DNA of 64,000 nucleotides, taken from NCBI RefSeq assembly GCF_040939455.1, contig NC_134112.1, positions 67,845,001-67,909,000 on the forward strand, given 5' to 3'. Positions 10,980 through 23,140 of the stretch are shown piece by piece. The notes under the pieces were generated by a model that saw only the letters and a list, made by a program, of their open reading frames with translations, made no database searches and was not told the origin of the DNA. This DNA comes from Microcebus murinus (Eukaryota; Chordata; Mammalia; Primates; Cheirogaleidae). Both the position numbers and the translations under genes were made by a program. Numbering within the stretch: the first letter of the stretch is position 1; every line of letters begins with the position of its first letter.

Positions 10980-12560
10980 GTAAAAAAGATACATGATTAA
11001 AATCATTCCAAGTACCATCATCCATACACAACTACTAACTTTTAGCTGATTCCCTACTATTAGTATTTAGATTGCTTATAAAATTTGCTATTGTAACAAA
11101 GCTAGAATAAATATCAAGTTCTTTGCTTATTAATGAGGTTAAATACCTTTAATCATTTGGGTTTCATCTTTAGTGAAGTGTTAAATATTTTTGCCCATTT
11201 TCTATGGGGCTGGTCTTTTTCTCATTGACTGACAGGTTTGTTAACATTTTAGATAAAAGTCTTTTGTAGGTTGTAGTGCAAATTACTTTTCCCTTCTCTG
11301 ACTCCCTTAACACTGTTTTTTGCTTAACATAAGTTCTTAATTGTAATCTAGTCATTTTGCATAATGTTAAAGCAATTCTCCCTCTACTCAACTGTTAAGA
11401 GATATTTTACATTATTCTTTAAATGCCTTACTGTTTTGCCCTTCACATTTAGGTCTTCAATCCAAATGTAATTGATTTTGTTTATGACAATGGGGTAATT
11501 TCATTGTTTTATTCTGTAGGAATACCCAATTGTCCAAGTACCAATTACAGAAAACATCAACCATTCCACATTATTCTACAGTGCCATGTTTGTCATAAAT
11601 CAAGTATTCATGGATCTGTTTTGGGACTCTTTTCTGTTCCATTGGCTTATTTGACTATCTTTCACATATTTCCTTTAGCCTTTCTTTTACTCCTTTTCTT
11701 TCTGAGGCTCCAATCAAACGTAGATGAAATCTTCCCACTGTATCCTCTGAGTTTTACCCTTTTCTTCTTTATAGTATTTTCCATAATTTTTCCTCTTCTC
11801 TGCAACTTCTTGCATAACTTCTGAGCACTATCTTCCAGTTCATTAATGCTTACTTTGGCTTTGTCTAATCTTCTTTTAAGCTTGCACACTGAACTAACTT
11901 CAGGTATTTTATTTTCTGATTCTAAAATATCTATTTAGCTCCTTTTCAAACTTTATCATTTTTTATAGTTTCCAGTCTCCTACCATTATGTCCTGATCTT
12001 TGCTTTTAGTTTTTCAACTTAGTAAGCAAGATAGATGGGTCTGCTCTCTGATAATTCCAGCATTTCAGTACTCTCTTCTGCTGTCTGTTGGTTCTGCTGC
12101 TTTTTGCTATTGGTGCCACATGCGTATAAACCTGGTTATATTTAGGATATTTACATATATGTAAAAAAAAATTGTGATTCATTTTAAGCCTAGGAAAATA
12201 TCTTCAAGAGAGGATTTTTGTTCTTTCCAGAGATGTGGGGGCATTACCAGTCTACATATCTGAATCCAGGTTTGACCACTTAATCAGCTGGGCCATTAAT
12301 AGGACACAAGGCCAAGCAGGATGCAAGTTTATGAGAGAACTGTAATATACATGGCTCCACCTTTTCTTTCAGTGTGTCCGCTTAATGGGAGGTAATTTAT
12401 CAGAGATCTCATTTCTAGAGGCCCTGGGCTTTGATTTTTGCTCCTCCTGAGGGGACACAGAAGTACAGTTCAGCTTTGAAAATGATTTCTTCTATATTTA
12501 TTAAAAATAATAAATGTCTGCAGGGCACAGAGTTGAGTCTTCCTATCCCAGACAGTATGG
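10980..12560 (-). mobile_element. Ancient L1 (L1M) fragments, antisense
   Basis: The phrases 'gtgaagtgttaaatatttttgcccattttc', 'gtcttttgtaggttgtagtgcaaatt' and later 'agttcattaatgcttactttggctttgtctaatc' match the complement of L1 ORF2 3' and ORF1-type sequence. The copy is heavily decayed and probably composite, so the borders are approximate. Confidence 0.6.
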
Positions 12561-12837
12561 TATGTTTTTCCATTCAAGTCGTCTTTTACAGCCTTCAGGA
12601 GTTTTGTTTTATAGGATCTTTGTTTGTTTGTTTTTGGTTTTGAGAGACAGGGTTTTTAAAAAGTTGACCTCCCATTCTCTTATAATCAATTCTATTCATG
12701 CTTTTGTATCCACCATTCCACATCTAGGTCTCCAACAACCTTCATCTTGATATATCAAGAGGTCAATTCTGAGTCCTAGTTGTCTTCTTCTCTGTAGCTT
12801 GATACAGTTGACTATTCCACCTCCAATGTATATATAT

Positions 12838-13121
12838 TATTTTGAGAGATGGAGTCTCACTCTGTTGCCCAGGCTGGAATGCAGTGGCTCAATTATAGCT
12901 CACTGCAACCTTGAAGTCCTGGGTTCAAAGCAAATCCTCCTGCCTTAGCTTCCTGAGTAGGTATCCACCACCATGCCCAACTTATTTCTAAATTTTTTGT
13001 GGAGATGGGGTCTTGCTATGTTGCCCACGCTGGGTCTTAAACTCCTGGCCTCAAGCGATCCTCCCACCTTGTCCCCCGCCAAAGTACTGGGACTATAGGT
13101 ATGAGTGACTGCACCCAGCCA
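12838..13121 (-). repeat. Alu SINE, antisense
   Basis: This is complement Alu: 'gagatggagtctcactctgttgcccaggctggaatgcagtgg', a central 'ttttttgtggagatggggtcttgctatgttg' linker and right arm, and a terminal 'actgcacccagcc'. It is diverged and sits within old antisense L1 sequence. Confidence 0.9.
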
Positions 13122-13480
13122 TTTGAACATTTTAAAAATTGGGTTGTTGTAATATTGAGTTCTGAGATTTCTTTATATATTCGTATAAATCCTTTACCAG
13201 ATATATGACTTGCAAATATTTTCTCCCAGTATGTGGCTTGTCTTCTCATTTTATGTTTTCTGAAGAGTGGATATTCTTAATTTTCGTATAGTCCAATTAA
13301 TTTTTTTTTTTACTATCTTTTGATGTCATATGTAAGAATCTTTGCCTAACCTCTATGAATAGCTTTGGGTTTTTATTTTTGTTAGTTTTACTTTTAATAT
13401 TTTCAGAATGAGTCAATAGTACCTTTCCAAGTCATTTACATTAAGAAGCTGAAATTTTACCATTAACTTCTGTTGTGTTT
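13122..13480 (-). mobile_element. Ancient L1 3' fragment, antisense
   Basis: 'attgggttgttgtaatattgag', 'atatatgacttgcaaatattttctcccagt' and 'gatgtcatatgtaagaatctttgcctaa' are complement L1 ORF2 3'-end phrases. It continues the L1 interrupted by the Alu at 12838. Confidence 0.7.
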
Positions 13481-14780
13481 TGTTCATAATCTCATTTCAT
13501 CTTTAAAATGCAACATTTATAGCTGTTGTTTCCTGCAATTTGTATTATGTTCACTGTATGCCCTATTTGCTTAAATAAGTCAATTAGACACAGTACCATA
13601 GCATTTGGTGCTAGTTTTATTGTTCAGCTATATGCTTTTCTGAAACTATGATAAATTATAATCCACAGAAGGATAAAAGGAGGGAGAGTGTCTAGATACC
13701 TACGGAAATATACCCTACAACATTCTTATATTGAGATTCTCTCTGAAATTGTTTACATGAGATTTTATATGCCTTTTCTTGCCAATCACTGTCATTTATA
13801 GATTTCATGGGGGTTTGACAGAGCTTTTTGTAGAAGTGCTTTTGACCCAAACCAAAAAAACTCCAAACAGCTGATTTCTCTAGAGGGGAAGTGATAGCAG
13901 TCACTGTTTATGACAGATATCTTAAGATCAGCCTCATAGCCAAGAAAGGGACTCAATCTACAGATGACACACTGTTTCATTTCTAGCAAGATGGCAGGAA
14001 CAGCTATAGTACCTCACTTGGCATGGGGAGCGGAGAGTTTTCAAATCTGTTGCCAAAACTAGAAGTGCTTGTCTTTTTATACGTTTTGTTTTATTTCATT
14101 TCTCTTCCTAAAGTTTTGAGCTATTTTATTCTATATAAGAAGGAAGACTGACTTTATCTTGAACATACAGAGAGCCTCTTTTAATTTCATGTTTTATCAC
14201 TTCTGCCAGAACACTATGAAACAGATTTGTTTTCTCCTGAAATACTAATAGCAATGTTCTGAACATTGTTTTCTTTATGATAAGGAACATGATATTTCTT
14301 CTTTTCTTTAACTGGTTTTCCAACTTAAAACATTAAAACTTTTTTTAATGACTGTAGTATAAATAAATTTTTTTCCATTTTAGTAATAACAGGATCTACC
14401 TGTTACCTACTTTCTACGTGCTAACAACTTAACCACCACTCTTACTATTTTGCCCATGGGGAAAAGCAAGATTCAGTAGACTGCCTGAATTTGATTCCCA
14501 GACCAGTGTTGTTTCACCCTTTTAGGTTTGTAGCCTTAAAACATTTATATTTTTATGTTTTTCTGAGGCTACTTAACCAGAAAATAGATTTCTAATGCAA
14601 CTGCTAGGGCCTTAACAACTACATACCAAGATCTCCTAAATAGCAACAGTCATTTTGATTAAAAAGTAATAGTTGTTTAGTTTCCTTTTATTTTGCTCAT
14701 AGTGACCTCATTTCAACTTAAAAAATGCTTCCTTGCAAATTACAGCTACAATTTAATGTGCTAGACATATTTTGTGTATT
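13480..14780. other. TMEM168 intron 2, unassigned
   Basis: I see no confident repeat, exon or RNA gene here. Short open frames look random. Confidence 0.4.
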
Positions 14781-14784
14781 TCTA

Positions 14785-14935
14785 ATATTATCCCATTTTT
14801 ATAGATTCAGGAAATCAAGACCCAAAGGGTTAATTAACTTGTTCATATACACACAGATAGTAAGTGGCTGAGCTACGAGTGAACCAAAGTCTAACTACAA
14901 AGCTTAGGTGCTTTCCACTATACCCTACTGCCTTT
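14785..14935 (-). repeat. MIR SINE fragment
   Basis: 'cccatttttatagattcaggaaatcaagac', 'ttaattaacttgttca' and 'cacagatagtaagtggctgag' match the MIR core in complement orientation. Confidence 0.75.
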
Positions 14936-15329
14936 ACATAAAGAAGTCGCTTGACTTCAAAACTATAAAGTGACTTTCATAATGTTCTTAAATTTCCTCA
15001 ACTACGCAAAGTTTTGAAAGTTGCCTATGGTTTCTTAAATCTAGGTTTCTCACATTGAATAGTACAGTATCTCCATTTATATAATGCTTTGTAACATACA
15101 TTCATATATTCTGTTTCTTAGGCTTCATTTTATTTATTTTCACCTGGCTTACTTAAGGTACTCATACAAAAATACTTCTAAACAAGCAAACAAGAACTGT
15201 ATGTTTCTTATATAAATGCTAGATTTTTAAAATGAAATTCTGACACTGGTATCTGTATGTTTGTTGCATACAGATTTTGTTCCTGTTACCTGAAAAATTT
15301 TAGGATATAAATAAAATGTTGAGTATTTT

Positions 15330-15449
15330 GACCATAACTTGAAGTCTTAACTTGATGTTAAGAATCTTTTCATGTGTTTACTTGCCATCTGTATGTCTTC
15401 TTTGGTAAAGTATCTGTTCAGGTCTCTTGAATATTTTTATTTATTTTTC
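15330..15449 (-). mobile_element. L1 fragment, antisense
   Basis: 'gatgttaagaatcttttcatgtgtttacttgccatctgtatgtcttctttgg' is the familiar complement L1 ORF2 3' phrase. It ends at the adjacent Alu. Confidence 0.6.
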
Positions 15450-15735
15450 ATTTTTTCAGATACAGGGTCTTGCTCTTGACTGGACTAGAGGGCAGTGGTA
15501 TTATCATAGCTCACTGCAGCCTCAAGTTCTTGGGCTCAAGTAATCCTCCCACCTCAGCCTCCTGAGTAGCTGGCACTGCAGGCGCACACCATCATGCAGG
15601 GTTAATTTTTTTTTTTTTTTTAGAGGTCTTGCTATGTTGCCCAGGCTGGTCTCAAACTCCTGGCCTCAGGCATTCCCTACTGCCTCATTCTCCCAAAGTG
15701 CTGGGATTACAGGTGTGGGCCACTGTTCCCAGCTA
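15450..15735 (-). repeat. Alu SINE, antisense
   Basis: Complement Alu with 'agatacagggtcttgctcttgactgg', 'cctcagcctcctgagtagctgg', a T-rich linker at 15605-15620 and a right arm ending 'gtgctgggattacaggtgtgggcc'. It separates an antisense and a sense L1 fragment. Confidence 0.9.
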
Positions 15736-16235
15736 CAAATGTTTATAGTAGCTTTATTCATAATTACCAAAAAACTATAAATAATTTCAATGTCTCTCAA
15801 TTGAATAATTTGTATAGATAAACTATAGTATACCCATATAATAGAAAACTGCTCAGCAATAAAAAGGAATAAATTATTGATATGCACAGCAATATTGATG
15901 AATCTCAAATGATTTGTGCTAAGTAAAAGAAGTCAGAGTCAAAAGGCTACATATTATATGATTTTATGTATAGTACATTATGGAAAAAGAAAATGTCTAG
16001 AAGGAGGAAAACAAATTTGGGCTTGCCAAGTGCCAAAGGTGTGGAGGACTGACTACAAAGGAGTAGGGGGAATTTTGGGAGTAATGGAACTGCTCTACAT
16101 GTTGACTGTGGTTGTGGTGGTCACACAACTACATGTGTTTGTCAAAATTGCAGAATTACCAAAAAGGGTGTATGTTTCTGTATGCAAATTTGTCCTTAAT
16201 AATTTTTTTTTTTATGTTAAGCTAAGTAAAACTAA
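15736..16235 (+). mobile_element. L1M 3' end, sense
   Basis: 'gtttatagtagctttattcataattaccaaaaactataaa' and 'ctcagcaataaaaaggaataaattattg' are sense L1 ORF2 C-terminal phrases. They are followed by an L1M-type 3' UTR and a T-rich end near 16205-16215. Confidence 0.7.
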
Positions 16236-16239
16236 CAAA

Positions 16240-17550
16240 ACTTCAAACTTTTCACATGTAAAAGCTTAAGAGAAAGTGGCAAAGCCTATTTTTGGGAATT
16301 AGATCCAAATTATAATTATGCTCAATTAGGCATGTTAATCTCATGTGATCTGTTTCACTTTTCTAGTAGTAAAATGCGAATACATTTGATTCCCTAAAAG
16401 TACACTTTAAAAGATAAGTAAATCCATTATAAGATGTTTTATAAATTACAAAGGCCAGCTGCTAGGTCACTAACCCAGTGAAATCCAAAATTACACTTTC
16501 TCTAACCCTACATTCCCATAGGCTCCATTCAGCTTGTCAACAGCTTTTTAACATTTTCTCTTTGACTATCCACCATATCAGAATATTCAACGTGACATTT
16601 CATCGAGTAACATCAAATTCTCTTTAAATTTTACTTCTCAACAAGATCTATTAGTTTTTCCTTTGAACAATACTCTTAGTCTTTTCCTATCACCTTAGTC
16701 CAGGTCCTTATCTCTTGCTCCTAGCTAGCCTTCTTTATTTTAGCCTCTCTCTCCTTTTGTTGATCCTGTCCATGGCTGACAAATTGATCTACTCAACAGA
16801 CTTCTTTAATTCTTTATCTTGCCACATTGGGTCTGCCCACACCTAATCAGTGGCACGGTTTTTCCAGGGGAAATCCACTGAAGGATATTTTCATTGAAAA
16901 AAATCAGTTTAGCATTTTAGTATTACTCTCACAGAAACATGATGAATGGGATTAGATTATATTAAAAGGTTAATCAGCATCAATATCATTTAGGAATTAA
17001 GTAATAGTTCAATTAAAAAGTCAATTAAAATCCAATTTAAAGAATTTGAGATAGCCCTTAGACTTTACTTAAACAATATTATTATTTCCCAAAACAGTCT
17101 TGTCCTAACAAAGTTCTTAATTGTTTGCCTTTCACTATCTAATTTTCTGATTCTTTCATCATTCAGAAGGATTGGGACATGTATACATCCAGTAGATGCT
17201 TCCTAAATTACACTTCACATATATGTTAAAAGGTATTGGGGGAGGGGTGGGTAATGGCAGTAATGAGGGGTAGAGGCAAGGATTTCATGGTCAAGTAACT
17301 TTTGAAATGTTTCTCTTTCTGTACTTTGAACATCTTTTCTCTGAAAATCCTCACTAATATCTCACAAACACTGGGCAGAGCAGAGTTTTAAATCTTTCTA
17401 CAGAAGAACAGTTAAATAAAAATTAAGTTAGAAAATTTTAATTTTCTCCTAGACATAATACCTACACCACAGGCAGCAGTTACAAAACAGCAACTGATGG
17501 GGGGAATGCAGACACAACTCAGGTTGATTCACTGGTCTTGAATTAGCCAA
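16240..17550. other. TMEM168 intron 2, unassigned
   Basis: AT-rich sequence with a pyrimidine-rich block near 16630-16760 that could be a decayed L2 relic. I cannot support any specific feature. Confidence 0.35.
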
Positions 17551-17559
17551 ATGAATACC

Positions 17560-17727
17560 TTGCCACTCAATGGGTACACTGCTGACCAGGAGTTCCTATA
17601 TCACCTTGAAGATTTTCAGAGATGCAAAGTCTCACACTTTTTCCCAAAATTATTGAATTTCAATCTTCAGAATTTTAACAAGATCCCCCACCTGATCCAT
17701 ATGCATATTAAAGTTTAAGAAACAGGG
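17560..17727 (-). mobile_element. MER5-type hAT fragment
   Basis: 'ccaggagttcctatatcacc', 'caatcttcagaattttaacaagatcccccacctgatcc' and the terminal 'agtttaagaaaca' follow the order of a MER5-type element in complement orientation. The copy is diverged. Confidence 0.6.
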
Positions 17728-17734
17728 GTCTAGA

Positions 17735-17880
17735 ACAAAGATTGGCCCTTTTAAGAAAAAGTTTGCTAGATAGTTAATACTTTAAGCTTTGTAGGCCATA
17801 CAATCTCTGTTATATACTACTCAACTATGCTGTTTACCATACTGATAAGAGTCGGTACAGTAAGAAGATATAGCAAAGAT
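17735..17880 (+). mobile_element. Charlie-like hAT fragment
   Basis: 'aaaaagtttgctagatagttaatactttaagctttgtaggccata' belongs to the same family as 1865-2198, in the opposite orientation, and covers only its 5' part. Confidence 0.65.
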
Positions 17881-19275
17881 GCATATTACAACTATAGAGT
17901 TTCAAAACACATAAGGTAAAAAAAACTGACAGGATTGAAAGAGGAAATCGACAATTCAGCAGTTATAACGGAGATTTTAATCTCTTTCAGTATTATAGAC
18001 CTAGTCACAAAATCAGCAAGGATATAGATTTATGAACAACACTATTAACTGACTTGACCTCCCTGATATTTATGTACATTGTATCCAACAACAGAGCACT
18101 CATTCTTTTCAAGTGAACCTGGAATAAAACATACATCAGGCTGCAAAACAAGTCTTAAATAAAGACTAAAATCATACAAACTACTTCTCTAACCACAGAA
18201 TTAAATTAGAAGTCAAGTAAACAGAAAAAGATGTGGGAAATCCCCAATTACTAGGATATCACACAACAAATTTATACCCTATGGGTCAAAGAAGAAATTT
18301 CAAGGGAAATTAGAAAATATCTGGTGTAATGAATAGCATAGTACTGACACAAGAATAGACTATAGATCAATATAACAAAATAGCTCAAAGATAAAGTATA
18401 ATTTACAAAGCTGCCAAGGCAATTCAATGGGAAAAAAGGTTAGTCTTTTCTATAAATGGCGCTGAAACAATTAGATAACCATATACAAAAAAAAAAATCC
18501 TTGCCTCAAAATGGATCATACATCTATATCTACATGTAAAAAATGATAAAGCTTCTGAAGGAATTGTGACCTAGTGGTGAACAAAGATTTCTTAGATAAG
18601 CAAAGTCCATAAAAGAAAAAGTTGATAAATTGGACTTTGTAAAATTAAAAACTCTTACTCTTCAAAAAAGTGTCATTAAGAATATAAAAAGAGGCTGGGT
18701 GTGGTGGCTCATGCCTATTAATTATAGCACTTCAAGAAGCCAATGTTAAGAGGATCACTTGTGAGGCCAGGAGTTCAAGACCAGCCTGGGTAATATCGAG
18801 ACCCTGTCTCTACAAAAAATAATGTTAGCTGGGTGTGGTGGTGTGTACCTATAGTCCCAGCTACTTGAGAGGATGAGGCAGAATGGTTTGTGCACAGAAG
18901 TTAGAGGCTGTAGTGAGCTATAATGACACCACTGCACTCTAGCCTGGGCAACAGAGTGAGACCCTATCTCTAAAAATTAAATAAGTAAATAAAAAAGATA
19001 AGCCACAAACTGGGAGAAAACATTTCCAAATCCTTTATCTAATGAAGTGATAAAGGGCTTATATCCAGAATATATAAAGAACTTTTAAAAATCAAGACAA
19101 ATGACCAAATTTGAAAATGAGCAAAAGATTTAAATATTAAATTAAAGATTAAATATTAAATATTTTGTTCAAAAACAAAAAAGTAAATGGCTCATACATG
19201 AAAAAATGTTCAACATCATTAGTCATTAGAGATATGTAAATTAAAACCACAATGAGATATTACTCCACACCTAAA
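17880..19275 (+). mobile_element. Old L1 ORF2 segment, sense, split by an Alu
   Basis: Recognisable decayed L1 ORF2 phrases include 'attggactttgtaaaattaaaaactcttactcttcaaaaaa' before the Alu. After it come 'gataagccacaaactgggagaaaacatttcc' and 'atgtaaattaaaaccacaatgagatattactccacac'. No intact frame remains. Confidence 0.75.
18692..18985 (+). repeat. Alu SINE inserted in L1
   Basis: A dimeric Alu: 'ggctgggtgtggtggctcatgcc', a linker 'tctctacaaaaaataat', a right arm and 'actgcactctagcctgggcaacagagtgag', with an A-rich tail. L1 sequence resumes directly after it. The flanks share an A-rich ataaaaaga-like word. Confidence 0.9.
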
Positions 19276-19929
19276 CTGAGGGATCAACTTTAGGGAAAAG
19301 TAAAATAGAAGGTGAGAATCTAGAAATTGATTCTCTTAAAATTATCTTTGCTGATACACTCCTTGGAAAACTTTTGTGTACCTCCCATGGTATACATACT
19401 GTACTTGAAGACCAATGGTATAAGAAAAAAAGAATTTGGTGACCAAGAAAATATTTGGTTAACAGAATTTGTCCTGGAATGGCATTCAGCATGAATGAGG
19501 CTGACTTGGAAAAGAAAAAGTAGTTAGGCCTAGGAAAGAAGCTAGCAGGAAGAGGAGATGCAAAGATGAGGGAGAACTCTTGCTAGAGTTTGTGACATCA
19601 TCATCATAATTCTGATAGTCCCTAGCACTGGCAACTAGAGCAAAGTGAAGGCAATATCCTCTGGCAACACCCAAAATGTTTTCATCATCTGCTTGACTTC
19701 CACACCAGCTCCCTGCCACAGCCCAAACTGACTTAGAAAGCATCATGCCCAGGCAAGTCTCCACATCTCCCACTTGAAACACTTCTAGAAATCACTTCGT
19801 AGCAACAAACCGGTATAAGGCAGAGAACTACACCAAGCAGGGCTGACCGTCCTTTACGCCCCATAATGCAGCCTGATGTATGCAGATCACAGCATTTGTC
19901 ACACTATAATCATAATTTCATGTTTACAT

Positions 19930-20050
19930 TCCAGTCTCTTCCTTGTCCCACAGGAAACTGTGCCTTCTTTAAGAACAGAGACATCTTGAGATCTTCAGCA
20001 CCCAGTATGGTGCATGGCACATAGTACATAAATATTCAGTAAGTGGAAGA
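19930..20050 (+). repeat. L2 LINE 3' end fragment
   Basis: 'ttctttaagaacagagacatcttgag', 'agcacccagtatggtgcatggcacatagtacataaatattcagtaagtg' follow the L2 3' terminus. Confidence 0.65.
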
Positions 20051-20299
20051 CTGGGTTTGTGAATACTGTAGATACAAACTCTAGACCGTACAGTCTGAAA
20101 GTCTTTGTCTACAAGAACCTTTTTTTAAACATTTGTGCACAGCAAATATACTGCAAAACCCATTTTTTTTTCTTAGAGTCTCTATAATTCGGAACCTGAT
20201 AACGTTGTTATATATCTAATCACCTTTTATATAAAATCTTCAGGGACATGACTACATAAAAAAAAATGTGCTGTGGCCAGACAAGGGACTAGATAGAAG

Positions 20300-20425
20300 T
20301 TAGGTGACCTTGTTCTCCTAGTACCAGTGACTTTGGATGTGTCTTCCCTGGCTTACAGTTTCCTCATGGGTAAAATGAAAGGATCAAAGTACAATCTCTA
20401 AATATTCTCCAAATGCTAGTATTCT
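20300..20425 (+). repeat. MIR SINE fragment
   Basis: 'gtgactttggatgtgtcttccctggcttacagtttcctcatgggtaaaatgaaaggat' matches the MIR core. Confidence 0.7.
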
Positions 20426-20692
20426 GAGAATCTTTATAAGTGTTTCACTAATGAACAATTAGGAAGTGGGAGGCATATTCTTAACATTTTGGTACCTCTT
20501 TGCTAGATATCAAACTAAATTATTACGTCAAAATGCAGTCAGTGCTTCAATTCCATGAACAAAATTAAGTAACAGCCAATAAGGAATCTCTTTCTCAAAT
20601 CAGGAACTTGACCATACAATTCTAATTTCCATTCTTAAAGCTAGATTTTATCACATATAGGCATTGACATAATAGACAAACCATAAGCTTAC

Positions 20693-21817
20693 CTGCCAGG
20701 AAACCGCTCCCAAAATCGCTGTTGCAAGAAGACTGAAAAAAACCAACTGCTCTGAAATTAAGCAAAAATGACGCATCCCTTTGGATGCCATTATTCTATC
20801 AAGGCTATTATCTGCCCTGTGGGTAAAATATACTTTATGGCAGTCATTTAATTTGGTGTGGAATCCCCAAAGAGTTAAAAGAAAAATAATATGGCAAATC
20901 ATCCAGAAAATTCCAAAAAAGGAAAAGCCTGGTATTACAAAATACCAGAGATGAGTGTCTCTAAGTTTAAATGCTGAAAGAATAAAAAACATAAGTTCAA
21001 TCATTCCAGTGAAAACAACTGAAAGTCTTCTGCAAATTCTACCACGGTACAAAAAGGGTTTCCACCTTTCAGTTACTGAAAGTCCACTAAAATAAATGTC
21101 AAGGAAAGGATCAGTTATCAGGCAAATAAAAAAACATGCAAAAGCAATTGGATTTTTGGGAGTCTCCAATGAGGAAAAAAATAACAAGACTGCAAAAATA
21201 ACTAAGTTTGGAATAGCTAGGAAAGACTTCATTCTCAGGTCAATAATCAGCATGGCCAAGGCTACAACAAGTAAAATGACACTCAGAGACTTTTCCACCA
21301 ACATAGTTGTGCTGGCAATAGCAAATCCAACAAGTTCCAGAAATTCAACTGTGGTTAGTAAAGTGGGTCGATGACGGACATAACCAGAAATTCTCTCCAC
21401 CAGAGAGCACAATATCCTTAATACTATGGAAGTTAAAAGCAAATACTTGGTTGATTCTTCTTTCACATCATTTTTAAAGGATGAATTATCAAGAAAACAT
21501 AGGAGGCCAAGCAAGAATCCAAACCAAAGATTGGAGAGGCTTAAACTTGCTGCTTCCATTGAAAAATAATAATAGAGTATGCTGGCAATTCCAAGGACAA
21601 AAAGGCCAAGAATAAAAATTACCAAAATTAAGGAATTTGCTGTTTTTTCCCATCTTACATACAGACCTAAGCATATAGCAACCAGTAAGTTGATTCTGGC
21701 TAAGTAGCCAAGATATCTCACTGAAGAATGCATGTTCACTTCTCTATTTACTTCTTCCAGTCTTGTCATTGCTAAATAGAGACAATGACTAAAGCAATAA
21801 CGCAGTGATTTACACAT
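20693..21817 (-). CDS. TMEM168: TMEM168 first coding exon (residues 1-375), multi-pass membrane region
   Basis: This exon encodes the N-terminal 375 residues of TMEM168, a multi-pass membrane protein of poorly characterised function. Translation starts at 21817 with [15 protein letters not shown], the start I recognise for the family. The exon itself extends to 21939 as 5' UTR, where an acceptor TTTTTAG sits at 21940-21941. Hydrophobic segments lie near residues 36-54, 62-84, 97-110, 124-140, 155-173, 177-193, 200-216, 223-243, 266-284, 290-316 and 353-372; one more follows at the start of the next exon. The donor is CTGGCAG then GTAAGC (GT at 20691-20692), phase 0. With the other three exons the frame totals 696 codons with no breaks. 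Product identity is firm; the membrane topology is my reading of hydrophobicity. Confidence 0.96.
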
Positions 21818-21939
21818 GTAATCGCAATTTAGGCTTTCCCCCCACGTTACAAAAACTGCTGGTATTCATTCAACAAATCCAATGTATCCGTAAATCCTAT
21901 TTCAACATCTTCTCAGGTGGAAATTTTCTTTAAAGTGAT
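21818..21939 (-). other. TMEM168: TMEM168 exon 2, 5' UTR part
   Basis: These 122 nt lie between the acceptor (pyrimidine tract then TTTTTAG, AG at 21940-21941) and the start codon at 21817. They must be joined to a non-coding first exon, most likely in the CpG island at about 27.2-27.4 kb. This is inferred from the splice signal and the position of the start. Confidence 0.7.
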
Positions 21940-22119
21940 CTAAAAAGAGAAAAAACATTTGAGTGTTAACTTCTGGTCATTTATATGTGTCTTCTTTATA
22001 CAAAATAATTGAAAAATAAAGGTTCTTTTGAAATCCAGTTTAAAAACTGATTTGCACATACCTTAATAGTTACCGTTTCTAGATTACAAACTTGGCAGTT
22101 TATCCAAAAGAAAATGGCT

Positions 22120-23140
22120 GTACTTTTTAAAAAGAATTTTTTATTTTATATTATATATCTTTATAGGGTACATGTGATGTTTTGATACAGGCATACACTG
22201 TGAATTAATGAAATCAGGATAATTGGGGTATCTGTCACCTCAGGCATTTAACATTTCTTGTGTTAGGAACATTCCAAGTCCATTCTTTTAGTTTAAAGTA
22301 TACCCTCACTTATTATTGATAACAGTCACTCTGTTGTGCTATCAAATATTGTTCATTCTAACTAACTATATTTTTGCACCCATTTACCATCGCTAATTTA
22401 TCCCCAACTCCCTACTACCCTCCTTATCCTCTGGTGACCATTATTCTACTCTTGGTCTCCATGAGATCAATTGTTTTTAATATTTAGCTCCCACATGAGT
22501 GAGAACATGCTAGATTTGTCTTTCAGTGCTTGTCTGTTTTCACTTAATATAATGATATCTAGTTCCATCCATGTTGTTTCAAATGGCAGGATTTCATTTT
22601 TTGTGCCCATCTAACATTCCATTGTGAATATGTACCACAATTTCTTTATCCATTCAACCATTAATGGACACTTAGGTTGATTCCATATCTTGGTTATTGT
22701 AAACAGTGCTGCAATAAACATAGGAGGGAAGATATCTTCTTGATATACTGAATTCCACCCTTTGGATATATACACAGCAGTGGGATTGCTGAGTCATATT
22801 TTTAGTTTTGTGAGGAATTTTCATACTGTTTTCCATAGTTGGGTACACTAATTTACATTCCCACTCACAGTATATGAGGGCTCCCCTTTTTCCACATCCT
22901 TGTCAGTGCTCAGTATTGCCTGTTTTTTTGATAAAAGCTATTTTAAATGGGCTGAAATGATATCTCATTGTAGTTTCAATTTGCAATTCTCTGATGACTA
23001 ATAATGTTGAACATTTTTTCATATATCTGTTGGCCATTCGTCTTCTTTTGAGAAATGTCTATTCAGATCCTTTGCCCAGTTTTAATTGGATTATTTTATT
23101 TTTTCTGTCGAGTTGCTGGAGCTCCTTAGATATTAGCTGT
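22120..23140 (-). mobile_element. Primate-type L1 3' end, antisense
   Basis: A 5'-truncated L1. The 3' UTR complement starts near the A/T-rich tail at 22125 ('gggtacatgtgatgttttgatacaggcatacactgtg'). It runs through 'ccatccatgttgtttcaaatggcaggatttc' and 'cagtgggattgctgagtcat' to 'ctattcagatcctttgcccag'. Its similarity to the copy at 32086-38535 shows both belong to related older primate L1 subfamilies. It lies in TMEM168 intron 1, antisense on the + strand but sense relative to the gene. Confidence 0.85.
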